A stretch of DNA of 29,014 nt from UMGS172 sp045637775 (GTDB lineage Bacteria > Bacillota > Clostridia > Oscillospirales > Acutalibacteraceae). The notes beneath the pieces were generated by a model. That model was not told the DNA's origin. It did not search any database and saw only the letters and a list, made by a program, of their open reading frames with translations. Position numbers and translations under genes: made by a program. This document shows, in pieces, positions 16,255 to 24,826 of the stretch (the first letter of the stretch is position 1; each line of letters opens with the position of its first letter). Location: the NCBI GenBank assembly GCA_045637775.1, contig JAZUAC010000039.1, forward strand, positions 1 to 29,014. The letters are read 5' to 3'.

Positions 16255-16754
16255 GTGACAGCACAAGAAGATTAGTTCCAATGGATGAGCTCTCACCGCT
16301 TATTGTTGGACTTATCGACGAAGGCTATGATGTGACTTTAACCGTAACAGGCAACAGTATGCGGCCTATGCTTACCCATTTGAGAGATTCAGTGGTGTTG
16401 ACTCAGTGTGATCCCACTGCTTTGAACGTCGGCGACATTCCGTTGTACCGTCGCGAATGCGGTACATATGTTTTACATCGCATAATGAAGGTACATGACG
16501 ATACTTACGACATTGCGGGCGACCACCAATGGGTGCTGGAAAAAGATGTACCGAAATCGCAGGTGCTTTGCGTTGTTAAAGGCTTTACAAGAAAGGGTAA
16601 ATACTACTCGTGCAATAATAAGCGGTACAGACTGTACTCTTTTTTGTGGCGCAAGGTATTTGCTTTAAGAAAGCTTATCATGACCATACACGGCAAATTT
16701 CACCGGCTTTTTTTCAAGTCACATAAATCTGATCACACAAAGCCCGATGCTTGA
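16251..16754 (+). CDS. S24/S26-type peptidase-like protein, soluble
   Basis: The 167-residue protein has the signal-peptidase-like core: VTVTGNSMRPML with nucleophile candidate Ser36, GDIPLYRRECGTYVLHRIMKV with His76 where bacterial signal peptidase I has Lys, and DIAGDHQW. Ser-His pairing resembles the SipW/ER type (S26B). Unlike those enzymes it has no membrane span; the C-terminal 60 residues are very basic and aromatic and may lie on the membrane. It overlaps the PqqD gene by 4 nt (ATGA), so the pair is translated together. It could process a peptide recognised by the PqqD protein, or be a non-catalytic relative. Family fairly sure, function unknown. Confidence 0.75.
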   Translation: MSDSTRRLVPMDELSPLIVGLIDEGYDVTLTVTGNSMRPMLTHLRDSVVLTQCDPTALNVGDIPLYRRECGTYVLHRIMKVHDDTYDIAGDHQWVLEKDVPKSQVLCVVKGFTRKGKYYSCNNKRYRLYSFLWRKVFALRKLIMTIHGKFHRLFFKSHKSDHTKPDA

Positions 16755-16770
16755 AATTCAAGTTTCGGGC
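16742..16770 (+). other. Hairpin across the peptidase gene stop codon, no U-run
   Basis: GCCCGA (16742-16747) pairs with TCGGGC (16765-16770), enclosing a second self-complementary stretch, CTTGAAATTCAAG. No T-run follows, so it is not a standard terminator. It lies 20-30 nt before the metF ribosome site and may act as a weak stop or RNA-end protector. Confidence 0.4.
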
Positions 16771-16801
16771 ACTGTTGTATGGAAATTTTGGAGTGAATAT
16801 T

Positions 16802-17662
16802 ATGAAACTTACTGACATTATAAACGGCGACAAATTAAGCCTTTCTTTTGAGGTGTTCCCTCCCAAGACTTCGGATGTTTTTGAAAGTGTTAAGACTGCT
16901 ACCGAGAAAATTGCCGAGCTTAAGCCCTCCTACATGAGCGTTACCTACGGTGCAGGCGGTGGAACGTCAGAATACACTTTGAAAATTGCCGAAAATCTTA
17001 AAAATCACGGCGTGCCTGCGTTGGCTCATTTGAGTTGTCTTTCTTCTTCTAAGGATGAGATTCATGACCGCTTGACCGAATTGCGCTCTCACAACATTGA
17101 GAACATTCTGGCTTTAAGAGGCGACGCCCCGAACGACGGCAAACCTGTTAAGACCGATTACCGTTACGCAAGCGAGCTTATTGAAGATATTAAAGCATTT
17201 GGCGGTTTTTGCATAGGCGGTGCTTGTTACCCCGAATCCCACCCCGAAAGTGCTTCAAGTATTGCCGATATAGATAATCTTCGCCGCAAGGTCGAGGCAG
17301 GCTGTGAGTTTTTGACCACACAGATGTTCTTTGACAATAATATCTACTACAACTTCCTTTACCGATTGAACAACGCAGGCGTAAATGTTCCTGTTGTTGC
17401 GGGCATTATGCCGGTGACCAACCCCAAATCAATAAAGAGAATCTGCCGTATTTCGGGCTCTGCTTTGCCTCAACGTTTTGTGCGTATTGTTGACCGTTTT
17501 GGCGACGACCCTGAGGCTATGGCGCAGGCAGGTATTGCCTATGCCACCGAGCAGATAATCGACCTTTTTGCCAACGGTGTAAAGGCGGTTCACGTTTACT
17601 CGATGAACAAGCCCGAGATTGCCGAAAAAATCAAAAACAATATCAGCGGTATAATCAAATGA
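16802..17662 (+). CDS. metF: 5,10-methylenetetrahydrofolate reductase
   Basis: Reduces methylene-THF to methyl-THF, the methyl donor for methionine synthase. The 286-residue TIM-barrel protein shows SLSFEVFPPKT at the start (catalytic Glu), VTYGAGGGTSEYTL, AHLSCLSSSKDEI, ALRGDAPND, the CYPESHPES loop, TTQMFFDNNIYY and VAGIMPVTNPKSI. An ATG at 16751 is in frame, but GGAG about 9 nt before 16802 and the family N-terminus favour 16802. It overlaps the next gene by 4 nt, and the three genes to 20561 form one methionine module. Confidence 0.96.
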   Translation: MKLTDIINGDKLSLSFEVFPPKTSDVFESVKTATEKIAELKPSYMSVTYGAGGGTSEYTLKIAENLKNHGVPALAHLSCLSSSKDEIHDRLTELRSHNIENILALRGDAPNDGKPVKTDYRYASELIEDIKAFGGFCIGGACYPESHPESASSIADIDNLRRKVEAGCEFLTTQMFFDNNIYYNFLYRLNNAGVNVPVVAGIMPVTNPKSIKRICRISGSALPQRFVRIVDRFGDDPEAMAQAGIAYATEQIIDLFANGVKAVHVYSMNKPEIAEKIKNNISGIIK

Positions 17663-18216
17663 CACGAATAGACAACAGCGTTTTAAAACTCGATCACGAC
17701 GAATTGATAGCGCGTATGATGTGCACCGATATTGACACTATTCTATCGTTTTCAAGCGCGTGCGAGCAAGAACTTCGCTCGGTTGCCGAATGTTCGTATA
17801 TTTCCAGAAAGAGTAGTGTAATTATCGACGGTGATACAGTAAACTTAGGCTTTGGAGATATTAAAAGTTCGGGTCTGGCTCGCGTTTTGCAGGGTTGCAG
17901 CTCGGCTTTCATTGTTGCAGTTACTTTAGGCCACGGTGTTGACCGCTTATTACGTCAAAAATCGGTGACATCTACTGCACAACAGTTTGTAACCGATGCC
18001 GTTGCTTCCACACTTTGTGAATCACTTTGCGACTATGTTCAAAGCATTTTGCCACAAAAAACAGCTCGCCGATTCAGCCCCGGCTACGGTGATCTTGACC
18101 TTAATATTCAATTTCCGTTGTTGCGCTTTTTGGACGGTTGTGATATACGTCTCACCGAATCGGGACTTATGATTCCTTCAAAATCCGTAACCTTTATTGC
18201 AGGTGTTAAAGAATGA
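17659..18216 (+). CDS. Stand-alone methionine synthase reactivation domain protein
   Basis: The 185-residue protein corresponds to the C-terminal activation domain of E. coli MetH, which binds S-adenosylmethionine and repairs cob(II)alamin by reductive methylation. The key sign is RRFSPGYGDLDLNIQFPLLRFLD (about residues 137-159), which holds the SAM-binding RxxPGYGD motif; ATLGHGVDRLL-like and VASTLCESLCDYVQ segments fit too. It lies between metF and metH, overlapping both by 4 nt, and that metH lacks this domain. The enzyme is thus split in two polypeptides, a layout known in Clostridia and Thermotoga. A SAM-dependent reactivator is the likely role, not shown directly. Confidence 0.88.
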   Translation: MTRIDNSVLKLDHDELIARMMCTDIDTILSFSSACEQELRSVAECSYISRKSSVIIDGDTVNLGFGDIKSSGLARVLQGCSSAFIVAVTLGHGVDRLLRQKSVTSTAQQFVTDAVASTLCESLCDYVQSILPQKTARRFSPGYGDLDLNIQFPLLRFLDGCDIRLTESGLMIPSKSVTFIAGVKE

Positions 18217-20561
18217 ATTTAAGAGAACTTATAAATAAAAAACGGCTTTATCTTGATGGCGGCACAGGTACCATGCTGCAAAAAAGAGGCTTGAAGTCGG
18301 GTGAAGGCACTGAGGAATGGAGTATCACCCGCCCCGAGGAGATAATACGCCTTCACCGAGAATATCTGACCGCCGGTTCGGATATTTTCTGCACTAACAC
18401 CTTCAGTGTAAACTGCTTAAAGCAGAGAAACTATGAAGAATACATTGCTAGTGCGTTTGACTGTGCAAAAAAAGCACGCGAAGGCTTCCCAAATAAGTTT
18501 ATTGCCTTTGATTTAGGCCCTACGGGAAGACTGTTAAAACCTCTTGGCGACCTTGATTTTGATATGGCAGTTGAGGTTTTTGCCAAGAATATTCGACTCG
18601 CAGTAAAACACGGTGCCGACCTTATTATGATCGAGACCATGAACGACCTTTATGAAACCAAGGCGGCCGTTATTGCAGCAAAAGAAAACTGCGACCTTCC
18701 CATTTTTGTCAGCAACGCCTATGGTGAAGACGGCAAGCTGATGACCGGTGCCGATGCCGATACTGTTATCACCACCCTCACTGCATTAGGTGTTGATGCC
18801 ATTGGTATGAACTGTTCGTTCGGTCCCGATAAGATGCTGTCGGTTGTTGAGAGATACGCAAAACTGTCACCCTTGCCTATTATTGTAAAACCAAATGCAG
18901 GTTTGCCCCGCATGGTTGACGGTAAGACTGTGTTCGACATTGACCCCACACGTTTCGGTGAAATAATGACCGAAATTGCAAATATGGGCGGTGCAATACT
19001 CGGTGGCTGTTGCGGAACAACACCCGACCACATCAAGGCACTTGTGGACAGTACCAATACTCTTCCCTACCCCAACCGCCAAGTCGAAAAACGCACCGTT
19101 GTTTCTTCTTATACACACACCGTTGAGTTCGGAAAAACTCCTGTGCTTATCGGTGAGAGAATCAACCCCACCGGCAAGAAAAAGATAAAAGAGGCTCTGC
19201 GCCAAAAGGATTATAATTTTATCCTCAACGAAGGTATCCGTCAGGTTGATGCAGGTGTTCAGATGCTTGATGTCAACGCAGGTCTGCCCGAAATAGACGA
19301 AGCCGAGGCTTTGTCTACCATTGTTTTCGAGCTTCAAAGCATCACCGACACACCCTTGCAGATAGACACCACCAATCCTTCTGCTTTAGAAAAGTCAATG
19401 CGTATTTACAATGGCAAACCGCTTGTAAACTCGGTCAACGGTACAAAAGAGAGTATGAATAAGGTATTCCCATTGGTCAAGAAATACGGCGGTGCTGTGA
19501 TAGCTTTGACCATAGGTGAAACCGGCATTCCCGAAACTGCCGAAGGTCGTTTAGAGATTGCCGAAACAATAGTTAAAGAAGCCGAAAAATACGGAATCAA
19601 TAAATCAGATATCATTGTTGATCCGCTGACCCTGACAGTATCAAGCGACCCGAGAAGTGCTAAAGTCACTTTGGAAGCAGTCAAGCTTATCCGCGAAAAA
19701 CTAGGCGTTTACACAAGCCTTGGCGTTTCCAATGTTTCGTTCGGTCTGCCTGAAAGAGATCGCATAAACTCGGTATTTTTCACAATGTGTTTGCAGGCAG
19801 GGCTTGACGCCGCTATCATGAACCCATTTTCCAATGGAATGATGACTGCATACCACTCATATAAGGCTTTGAGTGAAAAGGACGAAAATTTCCTTGAATA
19901 CATCGCCTTTGCCGAGTCGGGCACCGCTGCCGCAACACCCACAAGCACTGCCGCCGAGGTTGACCTTAAAACCGCTATTGTTAAGGGTCTCAAGGATTCG
20001 GCCGCCGAGATAACGGCCAAAATGCTTGAAACTGCCGACCCCATGGCGCTTATATCCGAGCATATTGTCCCTGCACTGAATGAAATCGGTACCGCTTTTG
20101 AGCAAAAGAAAGCGTATCTTCCACAGTTGCTTATTTCCGCCGATGCCGCATCCTCGGCATTTTCGGTCATCAAAGAAAAGTTGCCCTCATCGGCAGATGA
20201 AACCAAAAAAATCGTCATTGCCACAGTTAAGGGCGATATTCACGATATCGGTAAAAACATTGTCAAAGTCTTGCTTGAAAACTACGGCTTTTATGTTGTT
20301 GACCTTGGTCGAGATGTTGCTCCCGACGTTGTTGCAAATGCCGCTCAAGGTGCAAAAATGGTAGCTTTATCAGCTTTGATGACCACCACCGTCCCCGCAA
20401 TGGAGGAAACCATAAAGCTTTTGAGAAAAACCACACCCGAAACCAAAATAATGGTTGGCGGTGCGGTTTTGACCCAAACCTATGCCGATATGATTGGTGC
20501 TGATTTTTACGGAAAAGATGCCATGGATGCCGTAAGAATCGCCCAAAAAGTGTTTGAATAA
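18213..20561 (+). CDS. metH: Cobalamin-dependent methionine synthase, lacking activation domain
   Basis: Transfers the methyl group of methyl-THF via cobalamin to homocysteine. The 782-residue protein has, in order: the homocysteine/zinc barrel (about 1-290; LDGGTGTMLQKRGL, ligands C201 in MNCSFG and C266/C267 in LGGCCGTTP), the pterin barrel (about 305-570; IGERINPTGKKK, MLDVNAGLPE, LGVSNVSFGLP), the cap helices (about 590-660) and the cobalamin-binding domain (GDIHDIGKNIV with base-on ligand His677, then SALMTTT and VMVGGAVL-type strands). It stops after this domain, about 440 residues short of E. coli MetH. AGGTG precedes the ATG. No cobalamin or SAM riboswitch fits upstream in the tight operon. 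Confidence 0.96.
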   Translation: MNLRELINKKRLYLDGGTGTMLQKRGLKSGEGTEEWSITRPEEIIRLHREYLTAGSDIFCTNTFSVNCLKQRNYEEYIASAFDCAKKAREGFPNKFIAFDLGPTGRLLKPLGDLDFDMAVEVFAKNIRLAVKHGADLIMIETMNDLYETKAAVIAAKENCDLPIFVSNAYGEDGKLMTGADADTVITTLTALGVDAIGMNCSFGPDKMLSVVERYAKLSPLPIIVKPNAGLPRMVDGKTVFDIDPTRFGEIMTEIANMGGAILGGCCGTTPDHIKALVDSTNTLPYPNRQVEKRTVVSSYTHTVEFGKTPVLIGERINPTGKKKIKEALRQKDYNFILNEGIRQVDAGVQMLDVNAGLPEIDEAEALSTIVFELQSITDTPLQIDTTNPSALEKSMRIYNGKPLVNSVNGTKESMNKVFPLVKKYGGAVIALTIGETGIPETAEGRLEIAETIVKEAEKYGINKSDIIVDPLTLTVSSDPRSAKVTLEAVKLIREKLGVYTSLGVSNVSFGLPERDRINSVFFTMCLQAGLDAAIMNPFSNGMMTAYHSYKALSEKDENFLEYIAFAESGTAAATPTSTAAEVDLKTAIVKGLKDSAAEITAKMLETADPMALISEHIVPALNEIGTAFEQKKAYLPQLLISADAASSAFSVIKEKLPSSADETKKIVIATVKGDIHDIGKNIVKVLLENYGFYVVDLGRDVAPDVVANAAQGAKMVALSALMTTTVPAMEETIKLLRKTTPETKIMVGGAVLTQTYADMIGADFYGKDAMDAVRIAQKVFE

Positions 20562-20576
20562 ACATAAACCATCTAC

Positions 20577-20605
20577 AAAATCCTGACCAAAACGGTCGGG
20601 ATTTT
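20577..20605 (+). terminator. Intrinsic terminator after metH
   Basis: Arms 20577-20588 and 20594-20605 pair over 12 bp (one G-T) with a 5-nt loop, followed by TGTTTT. It closes the metF-metH operon 15 nt after the stop. Confidence 0.9.
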
Positions 20606-20637
20606 GTTTTATAAAAAGCCCGAAAAAAAGCGCAGGT

Positions 20638-20667
20638 CAATATTGTTATAGTTTCGCAATATTGTTA
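20638..20667. repeat. Two 11-bp direct repeats upstream of the GH16 promoter
   Basis: CAATATTGTTA occurs at 20638-20648 and 20657-20667, 19 bp apart, and the core CAATATTG is self-complementary. The second copy ends 2 bp before the -35 box. Two symmetric sites on about two turns of helix suggest a dimeric activator or repressor. Confidence 0.55.
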
Positions 20668-20669
20668 GA

Positions 20670-20699
20670 TTGACACGGCTACACAATTACTGTTACAAT
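20670..20699 (+). promoter_or_regulatory. Promoter of the GH16 gene
   Basis: TTGACA (20670-20675), 18 bp, TACAAT (20694-20699); RNA would start near 20706, about 30 nt before the ATG, with AAGGAG between. Confidence 0.7.
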
Positions 20700-20737
20700 T
20701 TTCACGGTAATAAACAACAAATAATAAAGGAGATACT

Positions 20738-22531
20738 ATGAAAAGAATACTAACTTGCGCTTTGGTTGTAATCATGGCATTTAGCATGCTTTCTGCTTGC
20801 GGCGATGACGGAAACAGCGAAAAAAATTCATCCTCTACTGCTAACAGTAGCAGTAACATCTCGTCTGAGGGTTCAAACCACGGTGTCGGCACGAATGTAA
20901 CCGATGAACTCTTTTCAACCGAAAAGGTTGTTTTCATCAACTCAAACAATCAACCCGTTTACCGTATTATCCGTCCGGAGGGTAATGATGAACTAACAAA
21001 CACTGCAGGTACCTTGTTCAAAAAAATGAAGGAGTCGTTAGGGGTTAATATCCGTAATTCCGACGATACAAGCGACGGCACCGACAGCTATGAGATACTT
21101 ATCGGTCACACTAACCGTCCCGAATCACAACAGGCTTTGGACTTTTTGAAGAACAAAACTTCGGGTCGGTATAACAATTTTATTGTATGCACCATTGGTA
21201 AGAAAATCATCCTCAACTCACAAAGCCTTGAGGGTATAAAGCAAGCTTGCGAATACTTTGCCGCCACCTATCTTAAAAAGGACGGTATCGACGGCGGAAT
21301 TGCATTTGTAAAAGAGGCTGACGGCAGTTTTGAGAATATAACTATCAACGGCGAAAACATTGGCAAATATTCCATTGTCCGTCCCTTGTACAATTCATCT
21401 TATTTGACTCAAGTTGAAATGGAAAAAATAGTCGATACTATATATGCCAAAACAGGCTATATGCTGAATATTGTATACGATAACACTCCTGAAACCGACT
21501 ATGAGATAGTCGTTGGCAATTGCGAGCGCAACGGTGTCGACGGCATTGGCAGTTACGATAGTTGGGCTTTGTCGGTAGCAGGTAAAAAGGTGTTCCTTAA
21601 CGGCGGCAGTGCTCATTCAACTGCAATGGCTGTGACCGAATTTGGCAAGCTTCTTAACGGCAACATCACCGATGCAAGCACCAAAACAGGCGACTACAAC
21701 ACCACCGTCGCAGGCTACGACAAATCCACCACATACAAGTATGCTTGGGGTGACGATTTTGACAGCAACAAGATAGATGCCACAAAGTGGTGGCACATCG
21801 GTGAAAACGGCTGGAAGTCCGAAGGTCTCAACGGTAAGACCTCGGTCAGATCATCTAACCCTAACGATGTTTATGTTTCGGACGGTCACTTCTACATCTG
21901 TGCACGCCAAGATGACAATTTCTACTATGGCGGAATGCTCCGCACACAGACAACCATGACCTATAGATATGGTTATATCGAAACAAGTGCTCTGTTGCCT
22001 CATGGAGACGGCTTCTGGGTTGCTTTGTGGCAGATGACCGCTTTGGAAAAAAGCGAAATCACCTCTGAACCCGAAATCGACTTTGTTGAGTGCTTCGGAA
22101 ACTCGGCATACTATGCCGTCAATGCCCACGCATGGCCCACCGAAGCAGGCGAAGCCTTGGGTTGGACCCATACCTCCTTCGACGGTGATCGCGATTATGC
22201 TAACATCAAAAAGCACAGCCTTAAAGAAGAGGGCGTCAAGCTTAGCGAAGGAATGCATACCTACGGTATGCTGTGGACCGATAAGGAAATGATCTTCACC
22301 TGCGACGGTGAAGACTTCCTCACCTACGACACCACCGCTACTGAACAGCGCATCAACACCTTTAACCAGGCACAATACCTCATCATCAGCATGGCAACCG
22401 GCTTTAAATCGGGTCCCGGAGCTATAACCTCCGATCCTTTGGATTGGGAGTTGACCAACAAGCTTATAATTGATTGGATCAATATTTACCAACCCGAAGA
22501 CGGCAAGCATGAACTGAATATTTTGAGCTAA
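20738..22531 (+). CDS. GH16-family glycoside hydrolase lipoprotein
   Basis: A 597-residue exported lipoprotein (lipobox LSAC, Cys21) followed by a Ser/Asn-rich linker (to about 50). Residues about 60-330 hold two repeats of about 125 residues, each with a RP-N-T helix, a YEI(L/V)(I/V)G strand with Arg after it, and a KK-(I/V)-LN strand; they resemble the non-catalytic domain placed before GH20/GH67/GH84 enzymes. From about 345 comes a GH16 jelly roll: WGDDFDSNKIDATKW, MLRTQTTMTYRYGYIETSAL, and the active site EPEIDFVECFGN with E446, D448 and E451 (ExDxxE nucleophile and acid/base). GH16 enzymes cut beta-1,3/1,4-glucans, laminarin, agar or other galactans; the substrate is not known here. AAGGAG precedes the ATG. 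Confidence 0.9.
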   Translation: MKRILTCALVVIMAFSMLSACGDDGNSEKNSSSTANSSSNISSEGSNHGVGTNVTDELFSTEKVVFINSNNQPVYRIIRPEGNDELTNTAGTLFKKMKESLGVNIRNSDDTSDGTDSYEILIGHTNRPESQQALDFLKNKTSGRYNNFIVCTIGKKIILNSQSLEGIKQACEYFAATYLKKDGIDGGIAFVKEADGSFENITINGENIGKYSIVRPLYNSSYLTQVEMEKIVDTIYAKTGYMLNIVYDNTPETDYEIVVGNCERNGVDGIGSYDSWALSVAGKKVFLNGGSAHSTAMAVTEFGKLLNGNITDASTKTGDYNTTVAGYDKSTTYKYAWGDDFDSNKIDATKWWHIGENGWKSEGLNGKTSVRSSNPNDVYVSDGHFYICARQDDNFYYGGMLRTQTTMTYRYGYIETSALLPHGDGFWVALWQMTALEKSEITSEPEIDFVECFGNSAYYAVNAHAWPTEAGEALGWTHTSFDGDRDYANIKKHSLKEEGVKLSEGMHTYGMLWTDKEMIFTCDGEDFLTYDTTATEQRINTFNQAQYLIISMATGFKSGPGAITSDPLDWELTNKLIIDWINIYQPEDGKHELNILS

Positions 22532-22538
22532 CAAAAAG

Positions 22539-22569
22539 CCACTTTACCGCAAATAAAACGGTAAAGTGG
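22539..22569. terminator. Bidirectional intrinsic terminator between GH16 and esterase genes
   Basis: Stem 22539-22549 with 22559-22569 (11 bp, 9-nt loop). T-rich on the plus side (TTTTCGTTT) and A-run on the left, which gives U's on the minus strand. It serves both convergent genes. Confidence 0.88.
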
Positions 22570-22586
22570 TTTTCGTTTATTTTATA

Positions 22587-23501
22587 TTAAATTCCCCCGA
22601 TTACCTTCATCAATTCCTCGGCATAGACGCGGTAACCTTCGGTGGTGGGGTGGACATTGTCGCTCGAAATCTCAACATCCCACTCCCTTGAACTGATATA
22701 GGTCATATTTTCATACTTTGCTTCGGCCGCTTTGGCGCACTTTTCAATGGTGTTTCGGCGCCAACCCGAACCGTCGGCAGTATCGGCAGAAGGAAGAGCA
22801 AGGTATATCGGAATGTCCTTGTACATCTCATAAAGCTTTCCGACAAATTCGGCATAGGTATTGGCAAAGCCTTCAACATAGGTTTCATCGGTCAAATGAT
22901 CGTTTGTACCGATATTGAGAATCACTGCATCATACTTTGCATCTTTAGAAAAATCAAACGGCACCATCGGCACAACACCCTCACACGGACTTGTGAGATA
23001 GAAGAAAGCCGCCGACATACCCTTATAGGGCTTTAACTCTTCATTAACATCAACATATCCACGGTCAACACAAAGTGACATACCACCTTGTGCTACACAT
23101 GTATAGTCACAATCCCATGCCTTTGGCAAAAGCACCGAGTGACTGACAGGAGAATGGGTCAGCGAATCACCTATTATAAGCAAATTCTTATCTCTCGATT
23201 TGGCAAATTCAACCTTACCATCGGTTTCAACGCCCTTAAAAGTTACGGTATTAGCGGTTTCGTCGGCAATGATTCTAATAAGGCTGTTTTCAGCCACCTT
23301 ATACACACCGTTTTGAGCCTCGGCAACCTCACCGTTTATCCACACACTGTATTTGCCCGAATTTTCACATAAATCAACCGAAAAATCCTTATCGCAGTAA
23401 AATTCAACATAGGGACGAACCCAATGCGACCTCATTCCGTCGGTGGTACTTTCCCAGCGTCCATGGTAATTGAAAACTTCATTATCAAACTTGTAAAGCA
23501 T
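22587..23501 (-). CDS. SGNH/GDSL esterase with N-terminal jelly roll (CE2-like)
   Basis: A 304-residue protein with an N-terminal all-beta region (about 1-100; HGRWEST, VRPYVEFYC, KYSVWINGE) and a C-terminal SGNH hydrolase domain: LLIIGDSLTH (nucleophile Ser113), CVAQGGMSL (Gly140), NIGTNDH (Asn200) and SSDNVHPTTEGY (Asp281, His284). All four SGNH blocks are intact. This order matches carbohydrate esterase family 2, which removes acetyl groups from xylan or other sugars. It has no signal peptide, so it would act on imported oligosaccharides. GGGGAG lies 7 nt before the ATG. It has its own promoter behind the oxidoreductase gene. Confidence 0.88.
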   Translation of the reverse strand: MLYKFDNEVFNYHGRWESTTDGMRSHWVRPYVEFYCDKDFSVDLCENSGKYSVWINGEVAEAQNGVYKVAENSLIRIIADETANTVTFKGVETDGKVEFAKSRDKNLLIIGDSLTHSPVSHSVLLPKAWDCDYTCVAQGGMSLCVDRGYVDVNEELKPYKGMSAAFFYLTSPCEGVVPMVPFDFSKDAKYDAVILNIGTNDHLTDETYVEGFANTYAEFVGKLYEMYKDIPIYLALPSADTADGSGWRRNTIEKCAKAAEAKYENMTYISSREWDVEISSDNVHPTTEGYRVYAEELMKVIGGI

Positions 23502-23533
23502 AATAAAACTCCCCTTTAAAGGTTACTGTTTTC

Positions 23534-23562
23534 AGTATACACTTTAAGGGGAAGTTTTTCAA
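23534..23562 (-). promoter_or_regulatory. Promoter of the SGNH esterase gene
   Basis: Minus strand: TTGAAA (23557-23562), 17 bp, TATACT (23534-23539), in the gap between the oxidoreductase stop and the esterase start. Confidence 0.72.
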
Positions 23563-23573
23563 CAGTTTATTGA

Positions 23574-24800
23574 TTACTTTTCTTCTTTTATCAGTTCGTT
23601 GGGTATATCACGAACAGAACACTTATGCTTTGAAGCGTAGGCGGCCGCTTTGCCTGCCGCTTCACCCATTGCGCAACAGTTACCCGTTACACGGTAGGAT
23701 GCCATTGCAATATGTGTGCCCGAAATACTGCGTCCTGCCACAAGCAGACCCTCAAAGTCCCTTGGAATGAGCGAACGGAAAGGAATTTGATACGGTTTGG
23801 TATGTATAACAGTTTGCTTTGTGGCTTTTGAATCGTGAATATCAATACCAAAACCGCAGGAGCAAATACCGTCGTCAAATTGCGCTCCGTTCAAAAGGTC
23901 GTCCTCGCAGATGGTGTATTCACCGACGATACGGCGCGATTCACGAACGCCCAATAAAGGCGCTGTTCCTATAAGTGATAAATCTTTAAAATCCTCATCG
24001 TGGTTTTTGAGCGCCTCAAAAACGGTTATCATCTGTTGTCTGCCTTCCATAACCGCCTTTGTACGGTCAGAAGCGCTGAGGGGATTGTATCCTCTCATGT
24101 GGGTCAACTGCACGTTGGCAAAGTCCGAGTTGGGTGCAGGAATAAGATAAGGCATCTTGAAAGGCAGATGGTTGCCCTTGCCCTCCCTCTCAAACGCCGC
24201 CTCGCAAACGTCGTACATCATAATGCCCTCGCGGTATTTTTCGGGCACTCCCGACACCATAAACATCTGTGTCATAGCCTGACAGTCGGCATAATCACCG
24301 TTCTCTCCAATCTGCCATTGAACGCCCGCGTCAGCACAAAGTGAGGCATCTCCCGTTGCATCAATAAACACATCGGCCTCGTAGTAAGAAAGACCTTCTA
24401 TATTGCTGACATAAACACCTTTTACCCTGTTGCCGTCGCACTCACAACCGATGTAACGCGTATCATAAAGCACATTTACGCCTGCTTCAACGCTCTTTTC
24501 CTCAAGCAAAAGCTTCATGTACTCAAAAATAAAGCTCTTGTCCCAAAATCCGCCGAAAGCATTGCGTTCTTTAAGACCGTCCACCAATTCTCGCATTATG
24601 CCTTTTTTATTGATGCCATCAAAAAGCGGATTCATAAAACCGCCTGCCCACATTCCGCCCAAAGCATTCTGTGCCTCAATAACAAGCGTTTTGGCGCCCA
24701 TTCTTGCCGAAGCAATACCCGCAGGTGCACCCGAAGGACCTCCGCCCACAATAATAACGTCGTACCGATCTTTACGTTTTACCTTTGAGTTAATATTCAT
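23574..24800 (-). CDS. FAD-dependent oxidoreductase (FAD_oxidored family)
   Basis: A 408-residue flavoprotein. The dinucleotide-binding motif VIIVGGGPSGAPAGIASAR lies at residues 15-33 with the acidic end VIEA; ATGDASLC and the C-terminal FEGLLVAGRSISGTHIAM, NCCAMGEAAGKAAAYA complete the typical FAD fold. Such proteins are often in carbohydrate-use clusters and have unknown substrates. No signal peptide is present, so it is cytoplasmic. GAGGTG precedes the ATG. It follows the transporter gene by 26 nt on the same strand, so the two are likely co-transcribed. The exact substrate is not readable. Confidence 0.88.
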   Translation of the reverse strand: MNINSKVKRKDRYDVIIVGGGPSGAPAGIASARMGAKTLVIEAQNALGGMWAGGFMNPLFDGINKKGIMRELVDGLKERNAFGGFWDKSFIFEYMKLLLEEKSVEAGVNVLYDTRYIGCECDGNRVKGVYVSNIEGLSYYEADVFIDATGDASLCADAGVQWQIGENGDYADCQAMTQMFMVSGVPEKYREGIMMYDVCEAAFEREGKGNHLPFKMPYLIPAPNSDFANVQLTHMRGYNPLSASDRTKAVMEGRQQMITVFEALKNHDEDFKDLSLIGTAPLLGVRESRRIVGEYTICEDDLLNGAQFDDGICSCGFGIDIHDSKATKQTVIHTKPYQIPFRSLIPRDFEGLLVAGRSISGTHIAMASYRVTGNCCAMGEAAGKAAAYASKHKCSVRDIPNELIKEEK

Positions 24801-24826
24801 TACAACACCTCATTTTATCCGCCGAA

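Noticed and set aside
21851..22534. Minus-strand open frame of 227 codons within the GH16 gene
   Set aside because: It is antisense to the GH16 catalytic domain, whose motifs are intact, and has no ribosome site.
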